In this document: in pieces, positions 1 to 7,623 of the stretch
How the letters are laid out: every line of letters starts with the position of its first letter
How positions within the stretch are numbered: position 1 is the first letter of the stretch
Assembly (NCBI GenBank): GCA_003558175.1
Contig: PWMO01000327.1
Span: 1-8,478, forward strand
Direction: 5' to 3'
DNA: 8,478 nucleotides
Source of the DNA: Spirochaetaceae bacterium
GTDB lineage: Bacteria > Spirochaetota > Spirochaetia > DSM-27196 > PWMO01
Notes under the pieces: model-generated
What the model saw: the letters and a program-made list of their open reading frames with translations, nothing else
The model's database searches: none
What the model was told of the DNA's origin: nothing
Program-made: the position numbers and the translations under genes

Positions 1-102
1 CCGCGATCAGAATCAGCGCCGCAACGGCAACCACCGTCACCGTGCGGGCAACCGGGCCTCGCGACGACGCAGCGCCGGCGGCGGTACGGCTGAGCAACGC
101 CA

Positions 103-103
<1 letters not shown>
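1..103 (-). CDS. N-terminus of an unidentified membrane or exported protein (cut by the window edge)
   Basis: Seen: a GTG at 103-101 overlaps the ileS stop codon (TAG, 105-103) by one base, giving TAGTG. An AGGA lies seven bases upstream of the GTG, inside the end of ileS. The reading frame stays open for 34 codons to the window edge. The peptide begins MALLSRTAAG, has Arg at 6, 15 and 20, then an uninterrupted hydrophobic run from about residue 21 to 34 (TVTVVAVAALILIA). Positive residues followed by a hydrophobic run suggest a signal sequence or an N-in transmembrane anchor. Inference: the protein is translated by coupling to ileS in the same mRNA. Lipoprotein signal peptidase (lspA) follows ileS in many bacteria, but no lspA-specific motif is visible here, so I do not name it. 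The chief doubt is that only 34 codons are available. Confidence 0.6.
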
Positions 104-3255
<3,152 letters not shown>

Positions 3256-3260
3256 CGGAT

Positions 3261-3266
3261 TCCTCC
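3261..3266 (-). promoter_or_regulatory. Ribosome-binding site that fixes the TTG start of ileS
   Basis: Read on the minus strand this is GGAGGA, followed by ATCCG and then TTG (3255-3253). The strong match and five-base spacing support the uncommon TTG start over the internal ATG at codon 14. Confidence 0.85.
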
Positions 3267-3297
3267 AGAAGAATGCTGCTTGGAATACTCATGAGAG

Positions 3298-3345
3298 GTT
3301 TCAGGAGCGCGCGCGTGCGGACGCCGGAACGCGTACGCTGGAAAC
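3298..3345 (-). promoter_or_regulatory. Imperfect hairpin at the 5' end of the predicted ileS mRNA
   Basis: On the minus strand GTTTC (3345-3341) can pair with GAAAC (3302-3298), AGCG (3339-3336) with CGCT (3309-3306), and CGCG (3333-3330) with CGCG (3313-3310), separated by small bulges. The predicted transcription start, about 3346, lies right at the base of this stem. It could protect the 5' end of the mRNA or act in regulation. It has no U-run, so it is not an intrinsic terminator. I see no T-box landmarks. Pairing was judged by eye only. Confidence 0.35.
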
Positions 3346-3352
3346 ACGGTTG

Positions 3353-3381
3353 AGTGTAGAAAAAGGGGTGGCGGGTGTCAA
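3353..3381 (-). promoter_or_regulatory. Sigma-70 promoter of ileS
   Basis: On the minus strand TTGACA (3381-3376), a 17-base spacer (3375-3359) and TACACT (3358-3353). The -35 box is a perfect match and the -10 box matches TATAAT at four of six positions. The -35 box contains the TGA stop codon of fabF (3380-3378), so ileS starts its own transcription at the very end of the upstream gene. The predicted start near 3346 gives a leader of about 91 bases. Confidence 0.75.
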
Positions 3382-4655
3382 GAATGCGCCCGCCGGAACG
3401 CCAGCACGCAGTTCTGGCCGCCGAAGCCAAACGAGTTGGAGAGCGCGGCGCGCAGCGGTTGGTGCCGCGCCTGGTTGGGTACGACGTCGAGATCGCACTC
3501 CGGGTCGGGGGTGTGATAGTTGATGGTGGGCGGAATCACCTGGTGATGCAGACTCAGCACGGTGGCGGCCGCCTCAACCGCGCCGGCCGCTCCCAGCGTG
3601 TGCCCGATCATCGATTTGCTGGAACTGACGGCCACGCGTCGCGCCTCGTCCCCGAGCGCGGACTTGATGGCCAGCGTCTCGATACGGTCGTTGGCCGGCG
3701 TTGAGGTGCCGTGAGCGTTGATGTAGTCTACGTCGCCGGCGTTCAAGGCGGCGTCGGCGAGCGCGGAGCGAATCGCGCCGGCCGCCCAGGCGCCTTCGGT
3801 CTCGGGAATGGCGATACTGTAGGCGTCGGCGGTCATTCCGGCGCCGCCGTAGATCGCCAGCGGCGTCGCGCCGCGTGCGCGTGCGTGTGCTTCGGTCTCC
3901 AGGACCAGAACCGCCGCGCCCTCGCCGATCACAAAACCGTCACGGTCGGCATCGAAGGGGCGCGAGGCGGTGGCTGGATCGTCGTTGCGCGAGGTGAGCA
4001 CGCCCATGCAGGCGTAGGCGTCTACCACCAGCGGCGTGATGGTGGACTCGGCGCCGCCGGCCAGCATCACTTCCGCGCCGCCGCTGCGCAGCAGCATGGC
4101 GGCAATCGCTATGGCGTGAGCGCCGGACGAGCACGCGGTCACCATGCCGAGGTTGGGGCCGTGGATGCCAAGGTCGATGCCGACGTTGGCCGAGGACATA
4201 TTGGGGATGATTTTGGGAACCGCGAGCGGATTGCCGAACCCGGGCCCCTTCTCGATCAGCGTGCGGTACTGTGACTCGAGGTTCTCGTAGTCTCCGGCGG
4301 CGGTGCCGATTACGGTTCCGACTCGGGTGCGGTCTTCGGTCTGCAGGTCCAGCCCTGCGTCGGCGACCGCCTGCAGCGCGGCACACGAAGCGAGCTGCGA
4401 GAAGCGCGCCATGCGCCTGATGCGCTTGCCGGACAGGTACTGCTGCGGGTCAAAGCCTTTGATCTCCGCCGCCACGCGGCACTTGTGCCCGGCCGTGTCG
4501 AACGCACGGATCTGGCCCGCCCCGGAGACACCGGCACAGAGCGCATCCCAGAACGAGTGCCGATCATTCCCAACCGCCGAAAACACGCCGATCCCGGTAA
4601 CCCAGATCCGGCCGCCGTCTGCTCCCAGGCCCGAACGGGCGTTGTCGCTACTCAT
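3378..4655 (-). CDS. fabF: 3-oxoacyl-[acyl-carrier-protein] synthase II (KAS II)
   Basis: Cytoplasmic condensing enzyme of type II fatty acid synthesis. It extends acyl-ACP with malonyl-ACP by two carbons, releasing CO2. The 425-residue product is full length with a slightly long N-terminus: the thiolase-fold core begins at about residue 17 (IWVTGIGVFSAVG). The Cys-His-His triad is intact: Cys175 in TACSSGAH, His315 in NAHGTSTPANDRIET, and His352 in SMIGHTLGAAGAVEAA. The C-terminal NSFGFGGQN loop (407-415) is also conserved. The NDxxET wording after the first His favours FabF over FabB. The ATG at 4655 is the most upstream possible start, because an in-frame TGA lies three codons ahead of it, inside the promoter -10 box. 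No Shine-Dalgarno sequence precedes the ATG, and the -10 box ends only five bases away, so the mRNA is probably leaderless. No acpP or fabG neighbour is visible, so this is either a stand-alone gene or a cluster that has been broken up. Confidence 0.96.
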   Translation of the reverse strand: MSSDNARSGLGADGGRIWVTGIGVFSAVGNDRHSFWDALCAGVSGAGQIRAFDTAGHKCRVAAEIKGFDPQQYLSGKRIRRMARFSQLASCAALQAVADAGLDLQTEDRTRVGTVIGTAAGDYENLESQYRTLIEKGPGFGNPLAVPKIIPNMSSANVGIDLGIHGPNLGMVTACSSGAHAIAIAAMLLRSGGAEVMLAGGAESTITPLVVDAYACMGVLTSRNDDPATASRPFDADRDGFVIGEGAAVLVLETEAHARARGATPLAIYGGAGMTADAYSIAIPETEGAWAAGAIRSALADAALNAGDVDYINAHGTSTPANDRIETLAIKSALGDEARRVAVSSSKSMIGHTLGAAGAVEAAATVLSLHHQVIPPTINYHTPDPECDLDVVPNQARHQPLRAALSNSFGFGGQNCVLAFRRAHS

Positions 4656-4660
4656 AGCGC

Positions 4661-4690
4661 ATCATAGTGCGTGACCGCCACCGGTGTCAA
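4661..4690 (-). promoter_or_regulatory. Sigma-70 promoter of fabF, predicted to give a leaderless mRNA
   Basis: On the minus strand TTGACA (4690-4685), an 18-base spacer (4684-4667) and TATGAT (4666-4661). The -35 box is perfect and the -10 box matches at five of six. Only five bases separate the -10 box from the fabF ATG (4655-4653), so transcription should begin at or within a base of the A of the ATG. Confidence 0.75.
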
Positions 4691-4740
4691 AACCGTTGCG
4701 GCGGCGGGGCGACGACGCGTGGGCCGGGCCGGGCTGAACC

Positions 4741-4776
4741 CCGCACGGATCGGGTTGAGGCACCGCACGGATCGGG
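4741..4776. repeat. Two copies of a 14-bp direct repeat, 22 bp apart
   Basis: CCGCACGGATCGGG occurs at 4741-4754 and again at 4763-4776, start-to-start distance 22 bp (about two helical turns). It lies in the 149-bp spacer between the cupin gene and fabF, upstream of the fabF -35 box. The surroundings are extremely GC-rich (GGGCC reiterations at 4721-4734, palindrome CCGCGCGCGG at 4779-4788). It may be a paired protein-binding site or just low-complexity drift. No terminator with a T-run is visible for the cupin gene. Confidence 0.5.
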
Positions 4777-4804
4777 CACCGCGCGCGGGGCCGCCTATGT
4801 GCGG

Positions 4805-5071
4805 TCAACGGAAGTTGTAGTGTTTGCGCACCGGCTTGCGGATATCCCAGACGCAGGACAGGCCCCTGGGAAACGTGACGAAATCGCCCGCTGCTATGTG
4901 CACGGTGCCGCTTTCGGTTTCGACCTCGACTTCGCCTTCGAGCAGCAGGCATTCTTCGGTCTCATCATAGTACCAGTCAAACCGCGAGACGCCGCGCTCC
5001 CAGATGGGCCACGAGTCCACGCCTCGCTGCTGCTTCTCTTCTGCCGTCAGTTTTTCAACCTGGATTTGCAT
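4805..5071 (-). CDS. Small single-domain cupin, cupin_3/DUF861 type
   Basis: An 88-residue protein that is almost entirely one cupin beta-barrel. Seen: a short polar N-terminus (1-20), WPIWERGVSRFDWYYDETEE (21-40), LLLEGEVEVET (42-52), then IAAGDFVTFPRGLSCVWDI (59-77) and the family ending PVRKHYNF (80-87). This wording (EGEV, AGDFVxFPxGL, CxW, VRKHY) is typical of the cupin_3 group, which includes EutQ-like and ureidoglycine-aminohydrolase-like proteins, though most small members have no known reaction. The two-His metal set of classical cupins is absent; the only His residues are 58 and 84. It is soluble and probably cytoplasmic. The ATG start is fixed by AAGGAGG four bases upstream. It is divergent from the sugar-acid dehydratase across a 406-bp intergenic region and 149 bp upstream of fabF. 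No clear functional link to either can be claimed. Confidence 0.85.
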   Translation of the reverse strand: MQIQVEKLTAEEKQQRGVDSWPIWERGVSRFDWYYDETEECLLLEGEVEVETESGTVHIAAGDFVTFPRGLSCVWDIRKPVRKHYNFR

Positions 5072-5179
5072 CGATCCTCCTTATGCTCTCGCAATCCGCA
5101 ATCGCAGCCGCGTGCGCATCGGCAGCCGCAACCGCACGCGCGCTGAGTTTGCGCAGTGAGAGCGCCTTCGCCACCCGGC

Positions 5180-5208
5180 ATGATAGCGCGGGAGCCGCCG
5201 CCTGAAAA
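5180..5208 (-). promoter_or_regulatory. Probable sigma-70 promoter of the cupin gene
   Basis: On the minus strand TTTTCA (5208-5203), a 17-base spacer and TATCAT (5185-5180), matching consensus at four and five of six positions. The predicted leader is about 100 bases and runs through the TGCG-rich stretch. It is weaker than the other promoters in the window, so the call is tentative. Confidence 0.45.
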
Positions 5209-5213
5209 GGTCA

Positions 5214-5244
5214 CGCGGAGCAGATGCGCGGAGCAGATGCGCGG
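5214..5244. repeat. Tandem 13-bp repeat, two full copies plus a partial third
   Basis: CGCGGAGCAGATG at 5214-5226 and 5227-5239, then CGCGG at 5240-5244. It lies just upstream of the predicted cupin -35 box. It may be a regulator site or a replication-slippage product. Confidence 0.6.
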
Positions 5245-5276
5245 CACGAATGTTGGGAGCGAATATGTGGAGCAAC

Positions 5277-5317
5277 GTGAACCGATTGATGCAGCACTCC
5301 GGAGCGCTGGGTTTCAC
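5277..5317. promoter_or_regulatory. Nested dyad upstream of the dehydratase promoter
   Basis: The inner element AGCACTCCGGAGCGCT (5293-5308) is a near-perfect palindrome with the 8-bp core CTCCGGAG (5297-5304). The outer arms GTGAACC (5277-5283) and GGTTTCAC (5310-5317) are also complementary with one bulge. It ends 11 bases upstream of the -35 box, a typical place for an activator, or it could be a hairpin. No regulator can be assigned. Confidence 0.4.
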
Positions 5318-5328
5318 AACGACTCTCG

Positions 5329-5357
5329 TTGACAATAAGCGAATCCTGGCGTATGAT
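5329..5357 (+). promoter_or_regulatory. Consensus sigma-70 promoter of the sugar-acid dehydratase gene
   Basis: TTGACA (5329-5334), a 17-base spacer and TATGAT (5352-5357): eleven of twelve consensus bases at ideal spacing. The predicted start is about 5364, giving a leader of about 114 bases. A promoter this strong in front of a catabolic gene suggests control by repression, in line with the dyad just downstream. Confidence 0.8.
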
Positions 5358-5367
5358 GAATTGATTG

Positions 5368-5384
5368 TTTGATCTTTGATCAAA
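5368..5384. promoter_or_regulatory. Candidate operator: perfect 7-bp inverted repeat downstream of the promoter
   Basis: TTTGATC, TTT, GATCAAA: seven-base arms with a three-base spacer and no mismatch. It starts about four bases after the predicted transcription start, a classical repressor position. The same motif is not seen near the GntR gene, so which protein binds it is unknown; the neighbouring GntR/FCD regulator is a natural candidate. Confidence 0.5.
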
Positions 5385-5436
5385 TCAGCGCGAAGCAAGA
5401 TGATTTTGGATTTGCGTTGCCGGCGTGGTATGCGCG

Positions 5437-5458
5437 GTGGGTGGCTTGCAACACCCAC
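5437..5458 (+). promoter_or_regulatory. GC-rich leader hairpin just before the dehydratase ribosome-binding site
   Basis: GTGGGTG (5437-5443) pairs perfectly with CACCCAC (5452-5458) around an eight-base loop. It ends seven bases before the GGAG at 5466. It might modulate ribosome access; no riboswitch class is recognised. Confidence 0.4.
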
Positions 5459-5465
5459 GATGCAC

Positions 5466-5469
5466 GGAG
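5466..5469 (+). promoter_or_regulatory. Ribosome-binding site that sets the dehydratase start at 5478
   Basis: GGAG (followed by TGA, giving GGAGTGA) lies eight bases before the ATG at 5478-5480. Other in-frame starts upstream (TTG 5376, ATG 5400, ATG 5460) lack a comparable site, and TTG 5376 falls in the predicted operator. Confidence 0.7.
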
Positions 5470-5477
5470 TGAATGGC

Positions 5478-6653
5478 ATGAAGATTACGGACATCAAGAC
5501 GTATGTCGTGGACTGTTACCGGACGAACTGGGTGTTCCTCAAGGTTTTCACCGACGAAGGCATCAGCGGTGTCGGCGAGTCTACCCTGGAATACAAGGAA
5601 CACGCGCTGCTGGGCGCCATCGAGGATTTCAAACGAGAGCTGATTGGCAAAGATCCCCTCAGAATTGAAGAGCATTTCTACCACATGGTCAGAGATTCCT
5701 ACTGGAGAACCGGCCCCGTCCTGTTCTCGGCAATCAGCGGTATCGAAATGGCGTTGTGGGATATCTCCGGCAAAGCGTTGAATGTACCCGTCCACCGGCT
5801 GCTGGGGGGTAAGATGCGGGACAGTGTACGGTTCTACGCCAACGGTTGGTTTGCCGGAGCTCGCACACCCGCGGAGTTTGCAGACAAGGCGCGAGAGATG
5901 GCCGCCCGCGGCGTGACGGCACTGAAATGGGATCCGTTCGGGAGCGCGTACATGACGATCTCCAGCAAAGAACTGGATGCAGCGATAGAATGCATCGGCA
6001 GCGTTCGTGACGCTGTCGGACCGAGTGTTGACCTCCTGATCGAAGCGCACGGCCGCTTCAACGTTGCTACCGCGGTCAGTATCGCCAGACAAATTGCACC
6101 GTTCGACCCCATGTTTTTCGAAGAACCGATACCGCCGGAGAGCATCGATTCGCTGGCTGAAGTCCGCGCCAAGTCTCCGGTTCCAATTGCCGCGGGCGAA
6201 CGAGCGTATACCCGCTACGCGTTCAAAGAGCTGCTGGAGAAGAAGGCGGTTGACTATGTCCAGCCGGACGTCAGTCATGCCGGAGGAATAATGGAGCTCA
6301 AAAAAATAGCGGCGATGGCTGAAGCGTATTACGTGCCCTTCACCCCGCACAATCCAAGCGGCCCCGTCGCCGCCGCTGCTACCCTGCAACTGGCTGCGTG
6401 CGTACCCAATTTTCATATACTCGAGATCATGATCAACGATGTTGCGTGGCGAACAAGCCTGACGACCGAAAGCGTGGACTACCGTGAGGGGGAAATCATA
6501 ATTTCAGACCGGCCGGGGCTCGGCGTTGAGCTGATAGAGTCGGAGCTGGCCAAGCACCCCTACAGTCCCAAGAAGTTGCGGCATTACGCGGGAACCTTGA
6601 CCGACATCCGCCCGACTCAAGAGAAGACCGCGTACTATTTCAACAATTTCTGA
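5478..6653 (+). CDS. Enolase-superfamily sugar-acid dehydratase, D-galactonate dehydratase-like
   Basis: A 391-residue cytoplasmic Mg2+-dependent enzyme of the mandelate racemase/enolase superfamily, expected to remove water from an aldonic or similar sugar acid to give a 2-keto-3-deoxy acid. The N-terminal capping domain spans about 1-115 (TDEGISGVGE, GIEMALWDISGKALNVPV) and the (beta/alpha)7-beta barrel about 116-350. Aligned from memory with E. coli DgoD (ligands D183, E209, E235; H185; D258-H285 dyad), the spacings match with no gap: Glu189, Glu215 (FFEEP), Glu241 (AAGER), His191 (EAHGR), Asp264 (QPDVSHAGG) and His291 (PHNPSGP). The one difference is Glu rather than Asp as first metal ligand. 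The HGR general acid and the Asp-His dyad support a dehydratase over a racemase. The exact substrate is unknown, so no gene symbol is given. It has a consensus promoter, a likely operator and a structured leader. It converges on the GntR gene with a 23-bp gap that shows no convincing terminator. Confidence 0.9.
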   Translation: MKITDIKTYVVDCYRTNWVFLKVFTDEGISGVGESTLEYKEHALLGAIEDFKRELIGKDPLRIEEHFYHMVRDSYWRTGPVLFSAISGIEMALWDISGKALNVPVHRLLGGKMRDSVRFYANGWFAGARTPAEFADKAREMAARGVTALKWDPFGSAYMTISSKELDAAIECIGSVRDAVGPSVDLLIEAHGRFNVATAVSIARQIAPFDPMFFEEPIPPESIDSLAEVRAKSPVPIAAGERAYTRYAFKELLEKKAVDYVQPDVSHAGGIMELKKIAAMAEAYYVPFTPHNPSGPVAAAATLQLAACVPNFHILEIMINDVAWRTSLTTESVDYREGEIIISDRPGLGVELIESELAKHPYSPKKLRHYAGTLTDIRPTQEKTAYYFNNF

Positions 6654-6676
6654 GTGAAGTCCAAACAGAACGTCTG

Positions 6677-7315
6677 CTACGAAGCGGTTGTCATGCGATC
6701 AAGCAGGTCCTGTTTGCCGCCATGCGCGTGGCTCCGAATGACGGACTCCAAGCGGTACTCGTCACCTGCCTCCGCCGCAGCCAGAATCTCTGCATGTTCC
6801 TCTACCATGGCCTCGATGCGCCCCCCGCTGAAACCGTACTTCTTGCGCAGCGTGAGTAGCAGCTCTGTGTACTTGTTATAGATCTCCAGCGCTGGCCTGT
6901 TTCTGCTCGGCTCATACAACGCGAGATGAAATCGTCGGTCACCGGCATAGATGCCGTCGATCTGCGACTCCGCCGCAACCGTGCAGAACTCCTGGTAGCG
7001 CTGCTGCATCCTCCACAGGTCGTCTTCGTGGAAACCGCGCAGACCGGACCGTGCCAGGAGCCCTTCGATTACGGCCCGGGTCTCGTACACGTTTGCGATA
7101 AACTCTGCGTCGACCGGTAGCACCCGTGCACCTTTGTTGGGAATAATCTCTATCAGCCCCTCGCCCTGCAGCCACTGCAGCGCTTCACGGACCGGCATGT
7201 GGCTTACGCCGTGTTCCTGCGCGATCTCCGCAATGGTGATTCTGCTTTCGGCGGGGATCTTGCCGGTTATAATATCCACACGGAGTATATCGCGCAGCTT
7301 GCTGTAGGCCGGCAT
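6677..7315 (-). CDS. GntR-family transcriptional regulator, FadR/FCD subfamily
   Basis: A 212-residue DNA-binding protein. The N-terminal winged helix (about 4-68) shows AYSKLRDILRVDIITGKIP, then EIAQEHGVSHMPVREALQWL (30-49) and the wing GLIEIIPNKGARV (53-65). The C-terminal helical FCD domain (about 75-200) keeps the usual metal/ligand set: Asp126 and His130 (GDRRFH), His174 (EEHAEIL) and His196 (IRSHAH). FCD regulators typically sense organic acids or sugar acids and repress nearby catabolic genes, so this protein probably controls the dehydratase locus (inference). Two starts are plausible: ATG at 7315, with AAGGA (7325-7321) five bases ahead, and TTG at 7333, with AGGAG (7343-7339) five bases ahead, which adds six residues. 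I prefer the ATG. It is the last gene of the minus-strand set, after the truncated SDR. Confidence 0.9.
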   Translation of the reverse strand: MPAYSKLRDILRVDIITGKIPAESRITIAEIAQEHGVSHMPVREALQWLQGEGLIEIIPNKGARVLPVDAEFIANVYETRAVIEGLLARSGLRGFHEDDLWRMQQRYQEFCTVAAESQIDGIYAGDRRFHLALYEPSRNRPALEIYNKYTELLLTLRKKYGFSGGRIEAMVEEHAEILAAAEAGDEYRLESVIRSHAHGGKQDLLDRMTTAS

Positions 7316-7382
7316 AACGATCCTTGTACTCAAAACCGCTCCTGTACGCAGCGCCAAACCGTCGTTCGTACCACAACGAAAG

Positions 7383-7391
7383 TGTATACCA
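7383..7391 (-). promoter_or_regulatory. Possible GntR-type operator upstream of the GntR gene
   Basis: On the minus strand TGGTATACA, with the palindromic core GTATAC (7384-7389). UxuR/ExuR/NanR-type GntR regulators are known to bind TGGTATA or TTGGTATACCAA sequences, so this may be an autoregulatory site. Only one arm is complete. No strong -35/-10 pair could be placed around it. A weaker relative, TGGTATGC, lies at 5426-5433 in the dehydratase leader. Confidence 0.35.
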
Positions 7392-7409
7392 TTCTTACCG
7401 GCGTGCTGG

Positions 7410-7610
7410 CTACCGCCGCAGCGGCAGCGTTCTCCGACCGGCAGCAGCTACCAGATCGCACACTTCACGCGCCGGACCCTCACTGTGGCAGTAATTGACG
7501 CCGATGTCCCAACCGTCTTCCGCTAACGCTATCGCAATCGCACGTCCGATTCCACGTCCCGCCCCGGTGACCAGAGCGGCCCGACCGGGTTTCTCATTCG
7601 GTTTTTGCAT
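7410..7610 (-). pseudogene. Truncated short-chain dehydrogenase/reductase (N-terminal fragment)
   Basis: Seen: a 66-codon frame with an excellent ribosome-binding site (GAGGAGG, six bases before the ATG). It encodes the first beta-alpha-beta of a classical SDR: ALVTGAGRGIGRAIAIALAE (12-31) holds the GxxxGxG nucleotide-binding motif (Gly16, Gly20, Gly22), then VNYCHSEGPAREV (38-50), an NADP-type arrangement, and LVAAAGRRTLPL (53-64), which leads into the third strand. It ends with Arg-Arg and TAG. Classical SDRs are about 250 residues; the NNAG motif and the Ser-Tyr-Lys catalytic set are missing. The two other forward frames past the stop show no SDR sequence, so a simple frameshift does not explain the loss; a deletion with its junction near 7410 does. 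It once probably oxidised or reduced a sugar or sugar acid in the same pathway as its neighbours. It could still make a short Rossmann peptide, but a decaying gene is likelier. Confidence 0.8.
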
Positions 7611-7616
7611 TGCAAA

Positions 7617-7623
7617 CCTCCTC
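7617..7623 (-). promoter_or_regulatory. Strong ribosome-binding site of the truncated SDR, overlapping the epimerase stop
   Basis: GAGGAGG on the minus strand shares bases with the TGA stop codon of the epimerase gene (7624-7622). The SDR ATG follows six bases later. This arrangement shows the two genes belonged to one operon. Confidence 0.75.

Larger units (their letters stand above)
5072..5477. other. 406-bp divergent intergenic region between the cupin gene and the sugar-acid dehydratase
   Basis: Open frames here overlap each other and look like chance products of GC-rich sequence; I support no gene. From left to right it holds the cupin ribosome-binding site (5076-5082), a degenerate TGCG-rich repetitive stretch (about 5087-5146) forming the predicted cupin leader, a likely cupin promoter (5180-5208), a 13-bp tandem repeat (5214-5244), a large dyad (5277-5317), a consensus rightward promoter (5329-5357), a 17-bp dyad (5368-5384), a leader hairpin (5437-5458) and the dehydratase ribosome-binding site (5466-5469). 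Confidence 0.7.

Noticed and set aside
3256..3377. T-box or other riboswitch in the ileS leader
   Set aside because: The leader is only about 91 bases. No T-box sequence or specifier-loop arrangement is seen.
4721..4790. Intrinsic terminator for the cupin gene in the GC-rich spacer
   Set aside because: Short stems exist (AACCC/GGGTT, CCGCGCGCGG) but no T-run follows on the minus strand.
5376..5477. Extending the dehydratase to TTG 5376 or ATG 5400
   Set aside because: The extra residues are Arg-rich and unlike the family; enzymes of this family start near MKITDIKTYVV. The GGAG site fits ATG 5478, and TTG 5376 falls inside the candidate operator.
5047..5497. Small minus-strand frames in the divergent intergenic region (5047-5247, 5081-5497)
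   Set aside because: Arg/Ala-rich, overlapping each other and the promoters, no credible ribosome-binding site: chance frames in repetitive GC-rich DNA.
5385..6416. 343-codon minus-strand open frame opposite the dehydratase
   Set aside because: It is antisense to a gene with a full set of enolase-superfamily active-site motifs, and its own translation has no family features.
6651..6680. Bidirectional terminator between the dehydratase and GntR genes
   Set aside because: Only a four-base stem (CAGA/TCTG) is present in the 23-bp gap region, with no T-run.
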